A stretch of DNA of 64,000 nt. It comes from [Clostridium] scindens (GTDB lineage Bacteria > Bacillota > Clostridia > Lachnospirales > Lachnospiraceae). The stretch's first letter is position 1. The number at the start of each line of letters is the position of its first letter. Positions 1-9,714 of the stretch are shown one piece after another. Under the pieces are notes generated by a model, which searched no databases, was not told the origin of the DNA, and was given only the letters and a program-made list of their open reading frames with translations. The stretch lies in NCBI RefSeq assembly GCF_019597925.1, contig NZ_CP080442.1:2708001-2772000 (forward strand), read 5' to 3'. Position numbers and translations under genes: made by a program.

Positions 1-298
1 ACATGATTCCGTCTTTCCCTTCTCCAATCCCATATCCTCTATTCACATACTGCAGGTCAGCCTCCGCCTGGGCTGTGCCTTCCTGCCTCCGATTCTCCGT
101 CATCAGCACAATGTCTATCTGGTATTGCTGGATCAGTTCATCAATCTGGCTTGACAGCTGAGTCTCATCATAATCCGACAGAATCCCTGCATCATCTATG
201 ACTTTGGGCAGATCCGTCCCTTCGCTGGCCGCCACTGGAATGACATTTGCAACTAGCAGGCATAGGGCTGCCACAATCAACCGTAATCTCTTCATCAT
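1..298 (-). CDS. TPM-domain secreted/membrane protein (partial, C-terminus outside window)
   Basis: This reading frame starts at 298 and runs off the left edge, so only about 99 residues are visible. It begins MMKRLRLIVAALCLLVANV, a typical signal peptide. The mature part then reads LPKVIDDAGILSDYDETQLS and continues with a segment like IDIVLMTENR, the pattern of the TPM (YgcG/Psb32-type) domain that sits outside the membrane. A ribosome site, GGAAAGGG, lies just upstream. It follows the zinc-ribbon membrane protein by 19 bases and is probably cotranscribed with it. Function in Firmicutes is not established; the family call rests on the N-terminal half of the domain only. Confidence 0.7.
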   Translation of the reverse strand, partial: MMKRLRLIVAALCLLVANVIPVAASEGTDLPKVIDDAGILSDYDETQLSSQIDELIQQYQIDIVLMTENRRQEGTAQAEADLQYVNRGYGIGEGKDGIM

Positions 299-317
299 CT
301 TCTACCCTTTCCTACAA

Positions 318-1421
318 TTATAAAAATAAGCGGACAAGCATGATCAGCAAGTATACCACAATACTGCTTCCGGCAAAGAAGCCCAGGGCATTCTTCCAGA
401 ACAGCCCCGAATCAATCGGCAGCTCGCCTACCAGTTTCCCGGTCTGTCCATTCATGGCAAACCGATACATCTTGTCTTTATACTCTACCTTCACTACCCA
501 GACAGGCAGCAGCGCGTAATGAACCGCTCCATTGGTGCAGCCGATCTGCGAATTCTTCAGCATCAGGATGTCATACTCCTTCTTGTCAACGGACTGCTTT
601 AAAATGTCCTGGAAACTGGTCTTGATCCGCTCCTGCGCCCTGCCGCGACTCTCATCTTTGGAAACGTCGTACTTGATCGCTTCGTAGCCGGACAGGTATG
701 CCTCGTCAAACGGAACGGCCTTTGACATATCATATGGCTCAATAGATTCCATATAGGCGTCGTCCATTTCCACAGATCCATCCACCGGTACATAGTCAAA
801 ATTCACGCAGCCTTCCCTGGATACCAGATAATAGTCTGTCTGTATGTATTCGTACTGCTGATCCTTCCATTTCCTGATCCTCTGTCCATTATAATTAATG
901 GTTCCCTCTGCCTGGCAGCTGAACAGCCAGAAAGGAACGTAGATTCCTGTGATCTCCTTGATCTTCTGGTCGCTTTGGAAGGATCTTGGAAGCAGCGACT
1001 TCTTTTTGCAGAATCCTTTATATGCTTCTTTTGCTGCTTTCGCATCCAGCTGGAACGGCACGATAAGATCCGGCTTAAATCCCCCTGATACCTGTTCCGG
1101 AAGAATGACCGGGCTGTCGCAGTATGGACATTTGGTTGCGGCCGTCGTCTCCTGCGCCTCGATCTCACCGCCGCAGGATGGGCATTTGTATACTCTGCTT
1201 CCATCCTCTTTGACCACCCATTCGCCTGACCGTCCAAAGTCGGTGGCTCCCCAGTCGTAGGTATCTTCTTTCTGCTCCGTGGACTCGACCGCCTTCGCAT
1301 ATTCCCGGTAGGTCTCCATATCCATCTCGTTGTCGCAGCTCGGGCAATGAAGCTTCTGGGTGTCGCTGTTGAACACCAGGTTTCCGCCGCAGCAAGGACA
1401 CTTATACTCTTTTACGCTCAT
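318..1421 (-). CDS. Double zinc-ribbon membrane-anchored protein
   Basis: A 367-residue protein with two zinc-ribbon knuckle pairs. The first pair is CPCCGG and CPSC (about residues 8-30). The second is CPSCGG and CPYC (about 79-101). A long soluble middle contains a conserved-looking PFWLF segment. A single hydrophobic helix ends the protein (about 345-366, with GFFAGSSIVVYLL). This resembles the TFIIB-type zinc-ribbon proteins found beside TPM-domain genes in clostridia, and a TPM gene follows directly here. The role is unknown; a membrane-tethered quality-control or assembly factor is only a guess. The start is supported by AGGGG nine bases upstream. Confidence 0.7.
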   Translation of the reverse strand: MSVKEYKCPCCGGNLVFNSDTQKLHCPSCDNEMDMETYREYAKAVESTEQKEDTYDWGATDFGRSGEWVVKEDGSRVYKCPSCGGEIEAQETTAATKCPYCDSPVILPEQVSGGFKPDLIVPFQLDAKAAKEAYKGFCKKKSLLPRSFQSDQKIKEITGIYVPFWLFSCQAEGTINYNGQRIRKWKDQQYEYIQTDYYLVSREGCVNFDYVPVDGSVEMDDAYMESIEPYDMSKAVPFDEAYLSGYEAIKYDVSKDESRGRAQERIKTSFQDILKQSVDKKEYDILMLKNSQIGCTNGAVHYALLPVWVVKVEYKDKMYRFAMNGQTGKLVGELPIDSGLFWKNALGFFAGSSIVVYLLIMLVRLFL

Positions 1422-1533
1422 GCTCTTCTACCCCTTTACCTTATGTAAGCCTAATTATAGATAGTATATCATAGATTGTTTCTGTTTTGTATAACTGTCA
1501 GCATACAAAAAATCATTTCCATTATTTTACAGA

Positions 1534-1568
1534 GGAAGGCCAGCGCTTCTAAGATGCGCTGGCCTTCC
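1534..1568 (-). terminator. Hairpin after the AI-2E-type transporter gene
   Basis: A perfect 13-bp inverted repeat (1534-1546 and 1556-1568) with a 9-base loop starts three bases past the transporter stop codon. The downstream T-tract on the minus strand is poor, so it may act as a weak terminator or as a 3' end stabiliser. Confidence 0.65.
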
Positions 1569-1570
1569 TT

Positions 1571-2713
1571 CTATTCCCGCAGGCTTAGGATCCCTTCCAT
1601 AAGAATCTTCACATCGTCCAGAATATAGTCGAATGCGCCTGCCTTATAAAGATTTATTATAATCATCCCGATCGGGACCGCAAAGATCATTCCAAAAATA
1701 CCGCCTGCCTTGTATCCAATATATAAAAACAAAAGGGTCAGAAGCGGCCGCATCCCCATACTGTCCCCCACCAGTTTCGGCTGAATCAGCTGCCGTACCA
1801 GCTGGGTGACCCCATAGAGGATGATCAGGCCCACCACCATCCGGTAGTCTTTCACCAGAAGCTTATACAGCGCCCACGGTATCAGAGCGGTTCCTGTCCC
1901 GAAAAACGGGAGGAAATCCAGGAATGCGATGAGCAGCGCAAGTAAGAAATAGAAGTGTACCTTCAGAATTACAAAGCCGATTACCAGAATCAGGCATACC
2001 ACTCCCATAATCTTAAACTGGGCTTTAAAATAACCGCCTACCGCAAACTTCAGATTGTCGATCACCATGCTCATGCGGCGCACGACCGGTTCCGGCGATA
2101 CCTTCTTCGCCCACTCGATCACCTCATCCCTTTCCGCAATGAAGAAATAGGCTGAGATGAATGTAACGATAGTTGCTATTAAGACGGATGGAATCCGTTT
2201 TGCGACGTTTCCGGCAGCCGCCACCGTAGGCTCGCTGATCCTTCCCATCAAGTCGCCCATAGTCTTATCCAGATTGCTGGTCATGGTATGCCATGCATCC
2301 TGAAGGCCCGCCGGAAGCACTTTGAACACGCCATTTAAGCTGCTCCCAATCTCTCCAAATCCGGACTCCAGGTCCTGATACATCTTTGGCATGTTCTGGA
2401 TCAAAGATGCGATCTCTTTCCAGAGCTTGCTTCCGATAAAATAGATCAGGATCCCGACTGCCCCTAATACCGCGATGATAATTAATGCGGAGCCCAGCTT
2501 CTTAACGATTTTCACCCGCTTTTCCAGCCAATTGACGATTGGGCTGGCAATATAGGAGATAAACCATCCGATCACGAATGGCATAAAGAAGCCCAGCAGC
2601 CGGAAGCCTACATAGATGAACAGGATCGTCGCTATCAGGCTGAAGGTCAGGCTCACGATCACCTTCCAATAGGGACGGGTATCATGCAGCTGTTCCTTAA
2701 AGTTCGTCTCCAT
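1571..2713 (-). CDS. AI-2E family transporter (YtvI/PerM-like)
   Basis: A 380-residue polytopic membrane protein. It has paired N-terminal helices (about residues 18-55), another near 70-90, then an amphipathic soluble stretch, and a C-terminal block of helices from about 225 to 360. The C-terminal half contains FLDFLPFFGTG, the DxxP-F-G signature of the AI-2E transporter family (PF01594). Members have been linked to export of autoinducer-2 or to Na+/H+ exchange, so the substrate cannot be named. It begins five bases after the ysxC stop with GTGGAG upstream, and so is the last gene of the tig-clpP-clpX-lon-ysxC run. Confidence 0.85.
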   Translation of the reverse strand: METNFKEQLHDTRPYWKVIVSLTFSLIATILFIYVGFRLLGFFMPFVIGWFISYIASPIVNWLEKRVKIVKKLGSALIIIAVLGAVGILIYFIGSKLWKEIASLIQNMPKMYQDLESGFGEIGSSLNGVFKVLPAGLQDAWHTMTSNLDKTMGDLMGRISEPTVAAAGNVAKRIPSVLIATIVTFISAYFFIAERDEVIEWAKKVSPEPVVRRMSMVIDNLKFAVGGYFKAQFKIMGVVCLILVIGFVILKVHFYFLLALLIAFLDFLPFFGTGTALIPWALYKLLVKDYRMVVGLIILYGVTQLVRQLIQPKLVGDSMGMRPLLTLLFLYIGYKAGGIFGMIFAVPIGMIIINLYKAGAFDYILDDVKILMEGILSLRE

Positions 2714-2717
2714 ATGG

Positions 2718-3320
2718 CTACTCCACCTCTTCTTTGCCCAGCAATTCCGTCTCTACAAACGTCCAGATATCGTCTTTTCCCTGCTTGGTCACAGAGGAAA
2801 ATGGAATGACCTTGGTTCCCGGAACAAGATTAAGCCCTTGCCTTACTGCCTTCAAATGCTTGTCAACCTGGCTTCTTTTAATCTTATCCAGCTTTGTGGC
2901 TATGATGATCGGATTGTACCCTTGTGCCACGATCCAGTCGTACATCATCTTGTCATTGGCAGAAGGATCATGGCGGATATCAATCAGCAGGAATACCGCT
3001 TTTAACTGGGCGGATCCATGCAGATACCGTTCGATCAGCTTGCCCCATTTTGCCTTCTCCTGTTCGGATACCTTCGCGTATCCATACCCGGGAAGATCCA
3101 CCAGATACAGTTCTTCATTGATATTGTAAAAATTGATGGTCTGGGTCTTTCCCGGAGTCGCCGATATCCTGGCATAGGACTTGCGGTTCATCAGCGCATT
3201 GATCAGTGATGACTTCCCTACATTTGATTTCCCCGCAAAAGCGATTTCCGGCAGCTGATTGTCCGGCAGCTGGCTGGTTAGCCCGCACACGGTTTCCAAA
3301 TTTATATTTCTGATAATCAT
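2718..3320 (-). CDS. ysxC: Ribosome-biogenesis GTPase YsxC/EngB (YihA)
   Basis: A 200-residue TRAFAC GTPase that helps assemble the 50S subunit. The G1 loop GKSNVGKS is at residues 30-37. G2 is the ATPGKTQT threonine region. G3 is DLPGYG, G4 is TKLD, and G5 is the SSVTKQG segment. Length and motif order are canonical for EngB. It lies 14 bases after lon, an arrangement common in Firmicutes (lon-ysxC), and keeps its own ribosome site (GGAAAGGG). Nothing unusual was seen. Confidence 0.97.
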   Translation of the reverse strand: MIIRNINLETVCGLTSQLPDNQLPEIAFAGKSNVGKSSLINALMNRKSYARISATPGKTQTINFYNINEELYLVDLPGYGYAKVSEQEKAKWGKLIERYLHGSAQLKAVFLLIDIRHDPSANDKMMYDWIVAQGYNPIIIATKLDKIKRSQVDKHLKAVRQGLNLVPGTKVIPFSSVTKQGKDDIWTFVETELLGKEEVE

Positions 3321-3334
3321 TCTATTTCCCTTTC

Positions 3335-5671
3335 CTATTCTGCCAAAGCGATTTTCAATACCTCATCCATATGGGATACTGGAATAATCTCCAGCCCCCT
3401 GGTAATCTCCGAAGAGATCTCCTCCACATCCGGCTCATTCTCCTGCGGAACGATCACCGTGCGGATGCCTGCGTTCTTTGCTGCCAGCAGTTTTTCCTTC
3501 AGTCCGCCGATAGGAAGCACGCGGCCTCTTAAGGTGATCTCCCCGGTCATGGCAACATCTGCCCGTACCTTTCTTCCGGTGATCGCCGACATCATAGCAG
3601 TGGCCATGGTGATTCCGGCAGATGGGCCGTCTTTTGGAACGGCGCCTTCCGGTATGTGGATATGTACGTCATGCTCCTTGAAGAAATTTTCCTCTATCTT
3701 ATGCTCTTTGCTGACAGAGCGGATGTAGCTGATGCCGGTCCTTGCGGATTCCTTCATTACGTCTCCCAATTGCCCGGTCAGCAGGATCTCACCCTCGCCT
3801 GGCATGACATTCACTTCAATCTGAAGCGTGTCTCCGCCTACGCTGGTCCACGCAAGGCCACGGACGATACCGATCTCATCCGCCTTATTGGCCATCTGGT
3901 AGATATACAGTTCCTTGCCAAGATAGAGATGGAGGTTGCGCTCGGTCACATGAACCGCCTTCTTCTTTGTCTCCAGGATCTCTCTGGCTGCTTTCCTGCA
4001 GATGTCCCCGATCTTACGCTCCAGCTGCCTGACTCCGGCTTCCTTTGTATAGTTGCGGGCCATCTTCCACAGCGCGTTCCGGCTTATGGTCAGCTGATCC
4101 GGCGCAAGGCCGTGCCGCTCCAACTGCTTTGGTATCAGATGCTCGATGGCAATATGCATCTTCTCATTCTCCGTATAGCTGCTGACTTCAATGACTTCCA
4201 TCCGGTCCAGAAGCGGACGCGGGATGGTCTGAAGCGTGTTTGCCGTGGTGACAAAAAGCACTTCGGACAAGTCCATCGGAACTTCCAGATAATGGTCCCG
4301 GAACTTGCTGTTCTGCTCGCTGTCCAGCACTTCCAGCAGTGCGGAGAAGGTATCTCCTTTATAATCATTGCTCACCTTGTCAATCTCATCCAGCAGCATC
4401 AGAGGATTCTTAACACCCGCATGCTTCAGCGCGCTGGCAATTCTTCCTGGCATGGCCCCTACATAGGTCTTCCTGTGTCCCCGGATCTCCGCCTCGTCCC
4501 GCACGCCTCCCAGGGAAATACGCACATAAGGCTTTTTCAGCGCCCTGGCCAAAGACTTGGCGATGGAAGTCTTGCCAGTACCCGGAGGCCCGACCAGGCA
4601 CAGGATCGGGGAATCTCCCTTTTTCGTCAGCGCCCGGACTGCCAGAAATTCCAGCACCCGTTCCTTGACTTTCTCCAGGCCATAGTGATCCTCGTCCAAT
4701 ACCTTCTTGGCATAGGCGATATCCTTGTGATCTCTGCATACTTTATCCCAGGGCATTTCCAGCATGGTCTCGATGTAAGTGCGGATCACTCCCACTTCCG
4801 CAGGGCTGTTCATGGAATTCTTAAACCGCTTGATCTCCTTGCCAAGCTTCTCCTTGACTTCCTTGGGAGCCTTTAAGGCATCTGCTTCCTGCTGGAATTC
4901 TTCCGCGTCTGAGAGCGTATTGTCATCTCCTAATTCCTCGCGGATCAGCTTCATCTCTTCCCGCAGAATGTACTCCCGCTGGTTCTTGTCCACGCGCTCC
5001 TTGACTTTTTTCTGAAGTTCTTCCTTTACATTGAGGATCTGTATCTCGCTCACCAGCTTATAGGACAGAAGTTCATAGCGCCGCATCAGATCCGGCTCTT
5101 CCAGCAGCTGCTGGGCATCCGTATAGGAAAATGGCATGTTGGCGGCTATGACGTCTACCAGTTTTTTCAATTCGTCGATATTTTCAATTTGAACCGCCAG
5201 TTCCTTGGACAGTTTCGGATCTTTTAAAAGATATTCCTTGAAAATGTCCTTCATCCCCCGGATCATGGCGTCCAGATTCATAGGATTCTTTTCAGCGCCC
5301 GTATCCTCAATGGATGTATCCGTGTCCGGAATCACCGTTACATTGGCCCTCATATAAGGCTCTTCGAATTCCATCACGTTGATGCAGGCCCTTGATTCTC
5401 CGGATATTAGCACCCGAAGCATTTTCTTAGGTAATTTGACTACCTGCCTGATGGTTGCGACGCAGCCGGTCTGGTACACATCCGTTACCCCCGGGCTCTC
5501 CGTCTCTACATCTTTTTGGGCTGTCAGGAATATCTTCTGGTCTCCCAGCATGGCTTCCTCTATCGCCTGGATAGACTTGGGCCTGCTTACGTCAAAATGA
5601 CGCACCATCTCCGGCAATATGGACAGTCCTCTTAATGCTACCATAGGAAGGCTTAATGTTTCTCTGTTCAT
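3335..5671 (-). CDS. lon: ATP-dependent protease Lon (La)
   Basis: A 778-residue LonA protease that degrades misfolded and regulatory proteins in the cytosol. It has the N-terminal substrate-binding region (about 1-200), a coiled linker, and an AAA+ module with Walker A GPPGTGKT and Walker B MLLDEIDK. The C-terminal Ser-Lys protease has the nucleophile in DGPSAG (S684) and its partner lysine in GGLKEKLLAA (K727). No membrane segment is present, so this is LonA, not LonB. It is preceded by CTGGGAGAATAG at the start codon. An inverted repeat in the clpX-lon gap could tune its expression. Confidence 0.98.
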   Translation of the reverse strand: MNRETLSLPMVALRGLSILPEMVRHFDVSRPKSIQAIEEAMLGDQKIFLTAQKDVETESPGVTDVYQTGCVATIRQVVKLPKKMLRVLISGESRACINVMEFEEPYMRANVTVIPDTDTSIEDTGAEKNPMNLDAMIRGMKDIFKEYLLKDPKLSKELAVQIENIDELKKLVDVIAANMPFSYTDAQQLLEEPDLMRRYELLSYKLVSEIQILNVKEELQKKVKERVDKNQREYILREEMKLIREELGDDNTLSDAEEFQQEADALKAPKEVKEKLGKEIKRFKNSMNSPAEVGVIRTYIETMLEMPWDKVCRDHKDIAYAKKVLDEDHYGLEKVKERVLEFLAVRALTKKGDSPILCLVGPPGTGKTSIAKSLARALKKPYVRISLGGVRDEAEIRGHRKTYVGAMPGRIASALKHAGVKNPLMLLDEIDKVSNDYKGDTFSALLEVLDSEQNSKFRDHYLEVPMDLSEVLFVTTANTLQTIPRPLLDRMEVIEVSSYTENEKMHIAIEHLIPKQLERHGLAPDQLTISRNALWKMARNYTKEAGVRQLERKIGDICRKAAREILETKKKAVHVTERNLHLYLGKELYIYQMANKADEIGIVRGLAWTSVGGDTLQIEVNVMPGEGEILLTGQLGDVMKESARTGISYIRSVSKEHKIEENFFKEHDVHIHIPEGAVPKDGPSAGITMATAMMSAITGRKVRADVAMTGEITLRGRVLPIGGLKEKLLAAKNAGIRTVIVPQENEPDVEEISSEITRGLEIIPVSHMDEVLKIALAE

Positions 5672-5696
5672 ATACTATTCTCCCAGTTATAAAACA

Positions 5697-5727
5697 GGCG
5701 GGCACAAACGTCTTTCTTGCACCCGCC
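5697..5727 (-). terminator. Possible attenuator hairpin between clpX and lon
   Basis: On the minus strand GGCGGG (5727-5722) can pair with CCCGCC (5702-5697) around a 19-base loop, followed by TGTTTTAT. It lies in the 64-base gap between clpX and lon. The stem is short and the T-run interrupted, so partial termination or an RNA processing site is the most that can be claimed. Confidence 0.4.
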
Positions 5728-5735
5728 ATACTATT

Positions 5736-6995
5736 TTATGCACTCTCAGATCTGACGGATGCATGCTCGCATTCCGGTTCTCCGATTCCTTTTACAACAT
5801 CTTCTGTAATCCGGCATGATTTTAAGGTCTCATCAGATGGAGCCTTGTACATGATATCCATCATGATATTCTCCATAATGGCACGAAGCCCCCTTGCGCC
5901 TGTCTTCCGCTTAAGGGAAGTCTCTGCGATCGCTTCCAGCGCTTTTTGATCAAAGATCAGATCCACGCCGTCTAATTCCAGCAGTTTCTGGTACTGCTTT
6001 ACAATCGCGTTCTTTGGCTCTGACAGAATCTGCATCAGCGCTTTCTTGTCCAGCATCTCCAATGCGACTGTCACCGGCATACGGCCTACCAATTCAGGGA
6101 TCAGTCCGAATTTCACCAGATCCTGAGGCAGCACCTGCGCAAGCAGCCTGTCTACATCATTCTCATGCTTCTTTGCAATATCGGCGTTAAATCCGATGGA
6201 TTTCTGGTCAATACGCTTTTCAACAATCTTATCGATACCTTCAAATGCCCCACCGCAGATGAACAGGATGTTGGTCGTATCAATCTGGATCAGTTCCTGA
6301 TGAGGATGCTTCCTTCCTCCCTGAGGAGGAACATTGGCAACCGTGCCCTCCACGATCTTAAGCAGGGCCTGCTGCACGCCTTCGCCGGAAACGTCCCTTG
6401 TAATTGAGGGATTCTCGGACTTTCTGGTTATCTTATCAATCTCATCAATATAGATGATGCCGTATTCTGCGCGCTCGATATCGCCGTCCGCAGCCTGGAT
6501 GATCTTTAGAAGAATATTCTCCACATCTTCTCCTACATACCCTGCCTCCGTCAGCGCAGTCGCGTCTGCAATGGCAAACGGAACATTCAGGATCTTGGCC
6601 AGGGACTGGGCAAGCAGCGTCTTCCCGCAGCCAGTAGGCCCCAGCATCAGGATGTTGCTCTTATTCAGTTCTACCCCCATATCCTTCTGGGCCATAATCC
6701 GTTTATAATGATTATAGACAGCCACAGAGAGTACTTTCTTTGCCTCTTCCTGGCCGATCACATACTCATCCAGAAATTCTTTGATCTCTTCTGGCTTCAG
6801 GAGATTGATGTCAGCGAATGGATTCCAATGCCTTCCATCATCATATTCAAATTCTTCTTCTATAATCTCTGCGCAGACATCGATGCACTCGTCACAGATA
6901 TAAGCCCCATTGGGGCCTGCAATCAGTTTTCTCACTTGGTTCTGCGTCTTATTGCAGAACGAGCATCTCACCTGATCGTCGTTCTTTCCTACCAT
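5736..6995 (-). CDS. clpX: ClpX, ATP-dependent unfoldase of ClpXP
   Basis: A 419-residue AAA+ unfoldase that feeds substrates to ClpP. The N-terminal zinc-binding domain has C11, C14, C34 and C37. Walker A is GPTGCGKT and Walker B is IIYIDEIDK. The pore loop GYVGED and the IGF loop (SIGFNADI, docking ClpP) are intact. It is 37 bases downstream of clpP, so the two subunits of the protease are made together, and it has its own GAGGTGAGAG ribosome site. No CtsR heptad repeat was noticed in the upstream gap. Confidence 0.98.
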   Translation of the reverse strand: MVGKNDDQVRCSFCNKTQNQVRKLIAGPNGAYICDECIDVCAEIIEEEFEYDDGRHWNPFADINLLKPEEIKEFLDEYVIGQEEAKKVLSVAVYNHYKRIMAQKDMGVELNKSNILMLGPTGCGKTLLAQSLAKILNVPFAIADATALTEAGYVGEDVENILLKIIQAADGDIERAEYGIIYIDEIDKITRKSENPSITRDVSGEGVQQALLKIVEGTVANVPPQGGRKHPHQELIQIDTTNILFICGGAFEGIDKIVEKRIDQKSIGFNADIAKKHENDVDRLLAQVLPQDLVKFGLIPELVGRMPVTVALEMLDKKALMQILSEPKNAIVKQYQKLLELDGVDLIFDQKALEAIAETSLKRKTGARGLRAIMENIMMDIMYKAPSDETLKSCRITEDVVKGIGEPECEHASVRSESA

Positions 6996-7032
6996 ACTCT
7001 CACCTCATAATAATAAGGACCGATGCGCAAGA

Positions 7033-7614
7033 CTAACGGCTCTTGATTACTTCGTCAATTAAACCATATGCTTTCGCTTCTTCCGCAGACATGAAATTAT
7101 CCCTCTCTGTATCGATCCGGATAACGTCAAGCGGCTGTCCTGTATTCTCTGCTAATATCTGATTTAATTTTTGACGGGTCTTTAATATATGTTCAGCGGC
7201 AATCTGAATCTCCGTTGCCTGTCCCTGTGCGCCGCCTGATGGCTGATGGATCATGATCTCTGCATTCGGAAGAGCCAGCCTCTTGCCTTTGGTTCCCCCT
7301 GCCAGCAGGAAAGACCCCATGCTTGCAGCCATTCCGATACAGATCGTCTCAATATCGCACTTGATATACTGCATGGTATCATAAATTGCCAGTCCGGCTG
7401 TCACAGATCCTCCCGGGCTGTTGATATACAGATGGATATCCTTTTCCGGATCCTCTGCCTCAAGAAATAGCAGCTGTGCCACAATCACGCTTGCAGACAC
7501 ATCCGTCACTTCCTCGCCCAGAAAAATAATTCTGTCTTTTAATAATCTTGAATAGATGTCGTAGGAGCGCTCTCCGCGGCTTGTCTGTTCAATGACATAA
7601 GGTACTAAACTCAT
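7033..7614 (-). CDS. clpP: ClpP, serine protease subunit of Clp
   Basis: A 193-residue ClpP with the full catalytic triad: S98 in GMAASMG, H123 in MIHQPSGG and D173 in the IDTERD segment. The N-terminal axial loop region ([13 protein letters not shown]) is present, so no long propeptide is expected. It forms the tetradecameric chamber working with the downstream ClpX. It follows tig by 36 bases with an AGGAGG site, the common tig-clpP-clpX order. Confidence 0.98.
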   Translation of the reverse strand: MSLVPYVIEQTSRGERSYDIYSRLLKDRIIFLGEEVTDVSASVIVAQLLFLEAEDPEKDIHLYINSPGGSVTAGLAIYDTMQYIKCDIETICIGMAASMGSFLLAGGTKGKRLALPNAEIMIHQPSGGAQGQATEIQIAAEHILKTRQKLNQILAENTGQPLDVIRIDTERDNFMSAEEAKAYGLIDEVIKSR

Positions 7615-7650
7615 GTGTATGCCTCCTAACTACATGTTGCTTGTATGGGC

Positions 7651-8937
7651 CTATTTTTCAACAGCATTCTCTACCAGGAAAGTTACGGCCTCCTGTACTG
7701 CCATATCTTCCTTCATCTGCTTCTTTTCATTCTCGCCCATGAATTCTTTCAGTTTGTCTACTTCCATTTTATAGCTTTCCGCCATCTTAGCCAGCTCTTC
7801 ATCCAGTTTTTCATCGCTGATCTCGATATTCTCTGCCTTTGCGATCGCTTCCAGCACAAGGCGGGTCTCAATGCGCTTGATCGCCTGCGGGCGCAGTTCA
7901 TCCATCATCTTGTCGGCAGTCATTCCCGTAAACTGGAAGTACTGCTCCAGGGAAATGCCCTGTGACTGGATTCTCTGTGCGAAATCATCGGCCATCTGCA
8001 TAACCTGAGTCTCGATCATCGGCTGAGGAATCTCATACTGCGCATTCTTGACTGCAGCATCTACAGCCTGGTCTTCCTGCTTTCTCTTTCCTTCGGAAGC
8101 CTTCTGATCTTTAATCTTTGCCTTAATATCAGCCTTATATTCCTCTAATGTATCAAATTCAGAAACTTCTGCTGCGAATTCATCATCGATTTCCGGAAGT
8201 TCCTTTGCCTTAATCTCATGAACTGTGCATTTGAATACTGCTTCTTTGCCTTTCAGGTCCTCTGCATGGTAATCTTCCGGGAAAGTAACCTTGACTTCCA
8301 TCTCCTTCTCGGCTTCTGCGCCTACCAGCTGTTCCTCGAATCCAGGAATGAAAGAGCCTGAGCCGATGGTCAGAGGATAGTTCTCCCCTTTTCCGCCTTC
8401 GAAGGCTACTCCGTCAACAAAGCCTTCGAAGTCCAGGATCACTTCGTCCCCATCCTGTACCGGACGGTCTGTTACGGTGATCGTTCTTGCATTCTTCTCT
8501 GCTTCTTCCTGAATCTTGGCATCCACTTCCTTCTGCGTCACGCGCGTAGATACCTTTTCTATCTCCAGTCCTTTATACTCGCCAAGCGTCACTTCCGGCT
8601 TTGTCGCAACGTCGGCCGTGAAGATGAATGGCTTTCCTTTTTCGATCTGTACCACATTGATCTCCGGTCTTGATACGATATCAAGTTCCGCTTCATCATA
8701 AGCTTCTGCATATGCCTTTGGAATCAGTTCATTTGCAGCGTCATCATAGAAGATCTCTGCGCCGTACATCTTCTCGATCATCTGGCGCGGAACCTTTCCT
8801 TTGCGGAAGCCTGGCAATGAAATCTTGTTCTTTTGCTTCATATATGCACTCTGAAGCGCTTTCTCTAAATCATCGGCAGGAACTTCGATGGTAAGTTTTG
8901 CCATGTTTTTCTCTAACTTTTCTACCTGTAAACTCAT
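7651..8937 (-). CDS. tig: Trigger factor, ribosome-bound chaperone / PPIase
   Basis: A 428-residue trigger factor. The N-terminal ribosome-binding domain includes the signature GFRKGKVP near residues 44-51. An FKBP-type prolyl isomerase domain follows (about 150-245, with GDEVILDFEGFVDG). The helical C-terminal chaperone arms close the protein. It meets nascent chains at the ribosome exit tunnel. It heads the tig-clpP-clpX-lon-ysxC run; AGGAGG and an upstream promoter-like region support the start. Confidence 0.97.
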   Translation of the reverse strand: MSLQVEKLEKNMAKLTIEVPADDLEKALQSAYMKQKNKISLPGFRKGKVPRQMIEKMYGAEIFYDDAANELIPKAYAEAYDEAELDIVSRPEINVVQIEKGKPFIFTADVATKPEVTLGEYKGLEIEKVSTRVTQKEVDAKIQEEAEKNARTITVTDRPVQDGDEVILDFEGFVDGVAFEGGKGENYPLTIGSGSFIPGFEEQLVGAEAEKEMEVKVTFPEDYHAEDLKGKEAVFKCTVHEIKAKELPEIDDEFAAEVSEFDTLEEYKADIKAKIKDQKASEGKRKQEDQAVDAAVKNAQYEIPQPMIETQVMQMADDFAQRIQSQGISLEQYFQFTGMTADKMMDELRPQAIKRIETRLVLEAIAKAENIEISDEKLDEELAKMAESYKMEVDKLKEFMGENEKKQMKEDMAVQEAVTFLVENAVEK

Positions 8938-9013
8938 TTACTATTTCCTCCTGTTTCTATCCCGCCCTTCGGTAGTCGAAAAGATGGGCATACTACATTA
9001 CATTCACCCCAGA

Positions 9014-9019
9014 AGTATA
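9014..9019 (-). promoter_or_regulatory. Probable extended -10 promoter element for tig
   Basis: On the minus strand TATACT is preceded by TGT, an extended -10 arrangement, about 75 bases before the tig start. The -35 region at the usual distance is poor, which an extended -10 can tolerate. No CtsR or CIRCE-type operator was recognised here. Confidence 0.45.
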
Positions 9020-9039
9020 ACACAAACATCTGTAAATAT

Positions 9040-9714
9040 CTAGCCTTGAATTTCATCTAAGCGAAGTATTTTTAAGACCAGGCTGTTCATATCATCCTCG
9101 TCGATGGAATATTCATGATTCTTATCTGCCTGCACATGCAGGATGACCGTTTCTTCTTCTCCATATGCAGTGTCCTGGTAGGCAGCGTCCAGCAGTTCGT
9201 AAGCATGGTTGACAATATCATTCAATACCTGCTGCGTCACCTCTTCCGTGGTTCCCTCATAGCCTCCCTCTTTGATCTTCTGGGTAATCTTGATGGAATC
9301 TTGCGAAAGAGACTGCTGGAAGTTTACGAACACATCCGAAGGCTGTATGGATACCGGCACTTCGTACTCCCTTTTTCCGGTTTTTTCCGCCTTTCCTACA
9401 TCATAACGCATGGTAGCGAATATCTTGGACACCAGATCTGCAAACTGTGCCGTCTTGGTCTCGTTCATCTCAATCTCACTGGTGATATTGGCTGCCACAA
9501 AGTTATCGATGGACTGCTGATACTGACGCATCAGAGAATTCTCCGTAGCATCCTCCATGTAGGTCCTGGCCCTTGATGTATCACCCTGAAAAGTCAGATC
9601 CAGCAAAGCCTGCGTATATCCGGAGGCATCAAAATCCTTGCCGCAGCCCGTGACAAAGAGCGCCAGCATAAGAACCAGCGCCATAATCCGGAATATTTTT
9701 TTATATCTTTTCAT
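9040..9714 (-). CDS. Predicted lipoprotein of unknown function
   Basis: I do not recognise a named family. With the start at 9714 it is 224 residues: MKRYKKIFRIMALVLMLALF followed by the lipobox VTGC, so Cys24 or so would be lipidated and the rest faces outside the membrane. The mature part is acidic and helical. It resembles the DUF5105-type lipoproteins of Firmicutes in layout (a repeated 'QALLDLTFQGD...' opening), but this is a weak impression. An in-frame start 18 codons earlier exists but would put charged residues before the signal peptide. It overlaps the end of the DJ-1 gene by 14 bases, suggesting translational coupling. Confidence 0.65.
   Translation of the reverse strand: MKRYKKIFRIMALVLMLALFVTGCGKDFDASGYTQALLDLTFQGDTSRARTYMEDATENSLMRQYQQSIDNFVAANITSEIEMNETKTAQFADLVSKIFATMRYDVGKAEKTGKREYEVPVSIQPSDVFVNFQQSLSQDSIKITQKIKEGGYEGTTEEVTQQVLNDIVNHAYELLDAAYQDTAYGEEETVILHVQADKNHEYSIDEDDMNSLVLKILRLDEIQG

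Noticed and set aside
3656..4876. 406-codon plus-strand frame opposite lon
   Set aside because: A shadow of the lon codons. Lon is full length with all catalytic residues, and this frame shows no domain.
6996..7032. CtsR or CIRCE operator for the clp genes
   Set aside because: No heptad repeat or TTAGCACTC-type inverted repeat was found in the clpP-clpX gap or upstream of tig.
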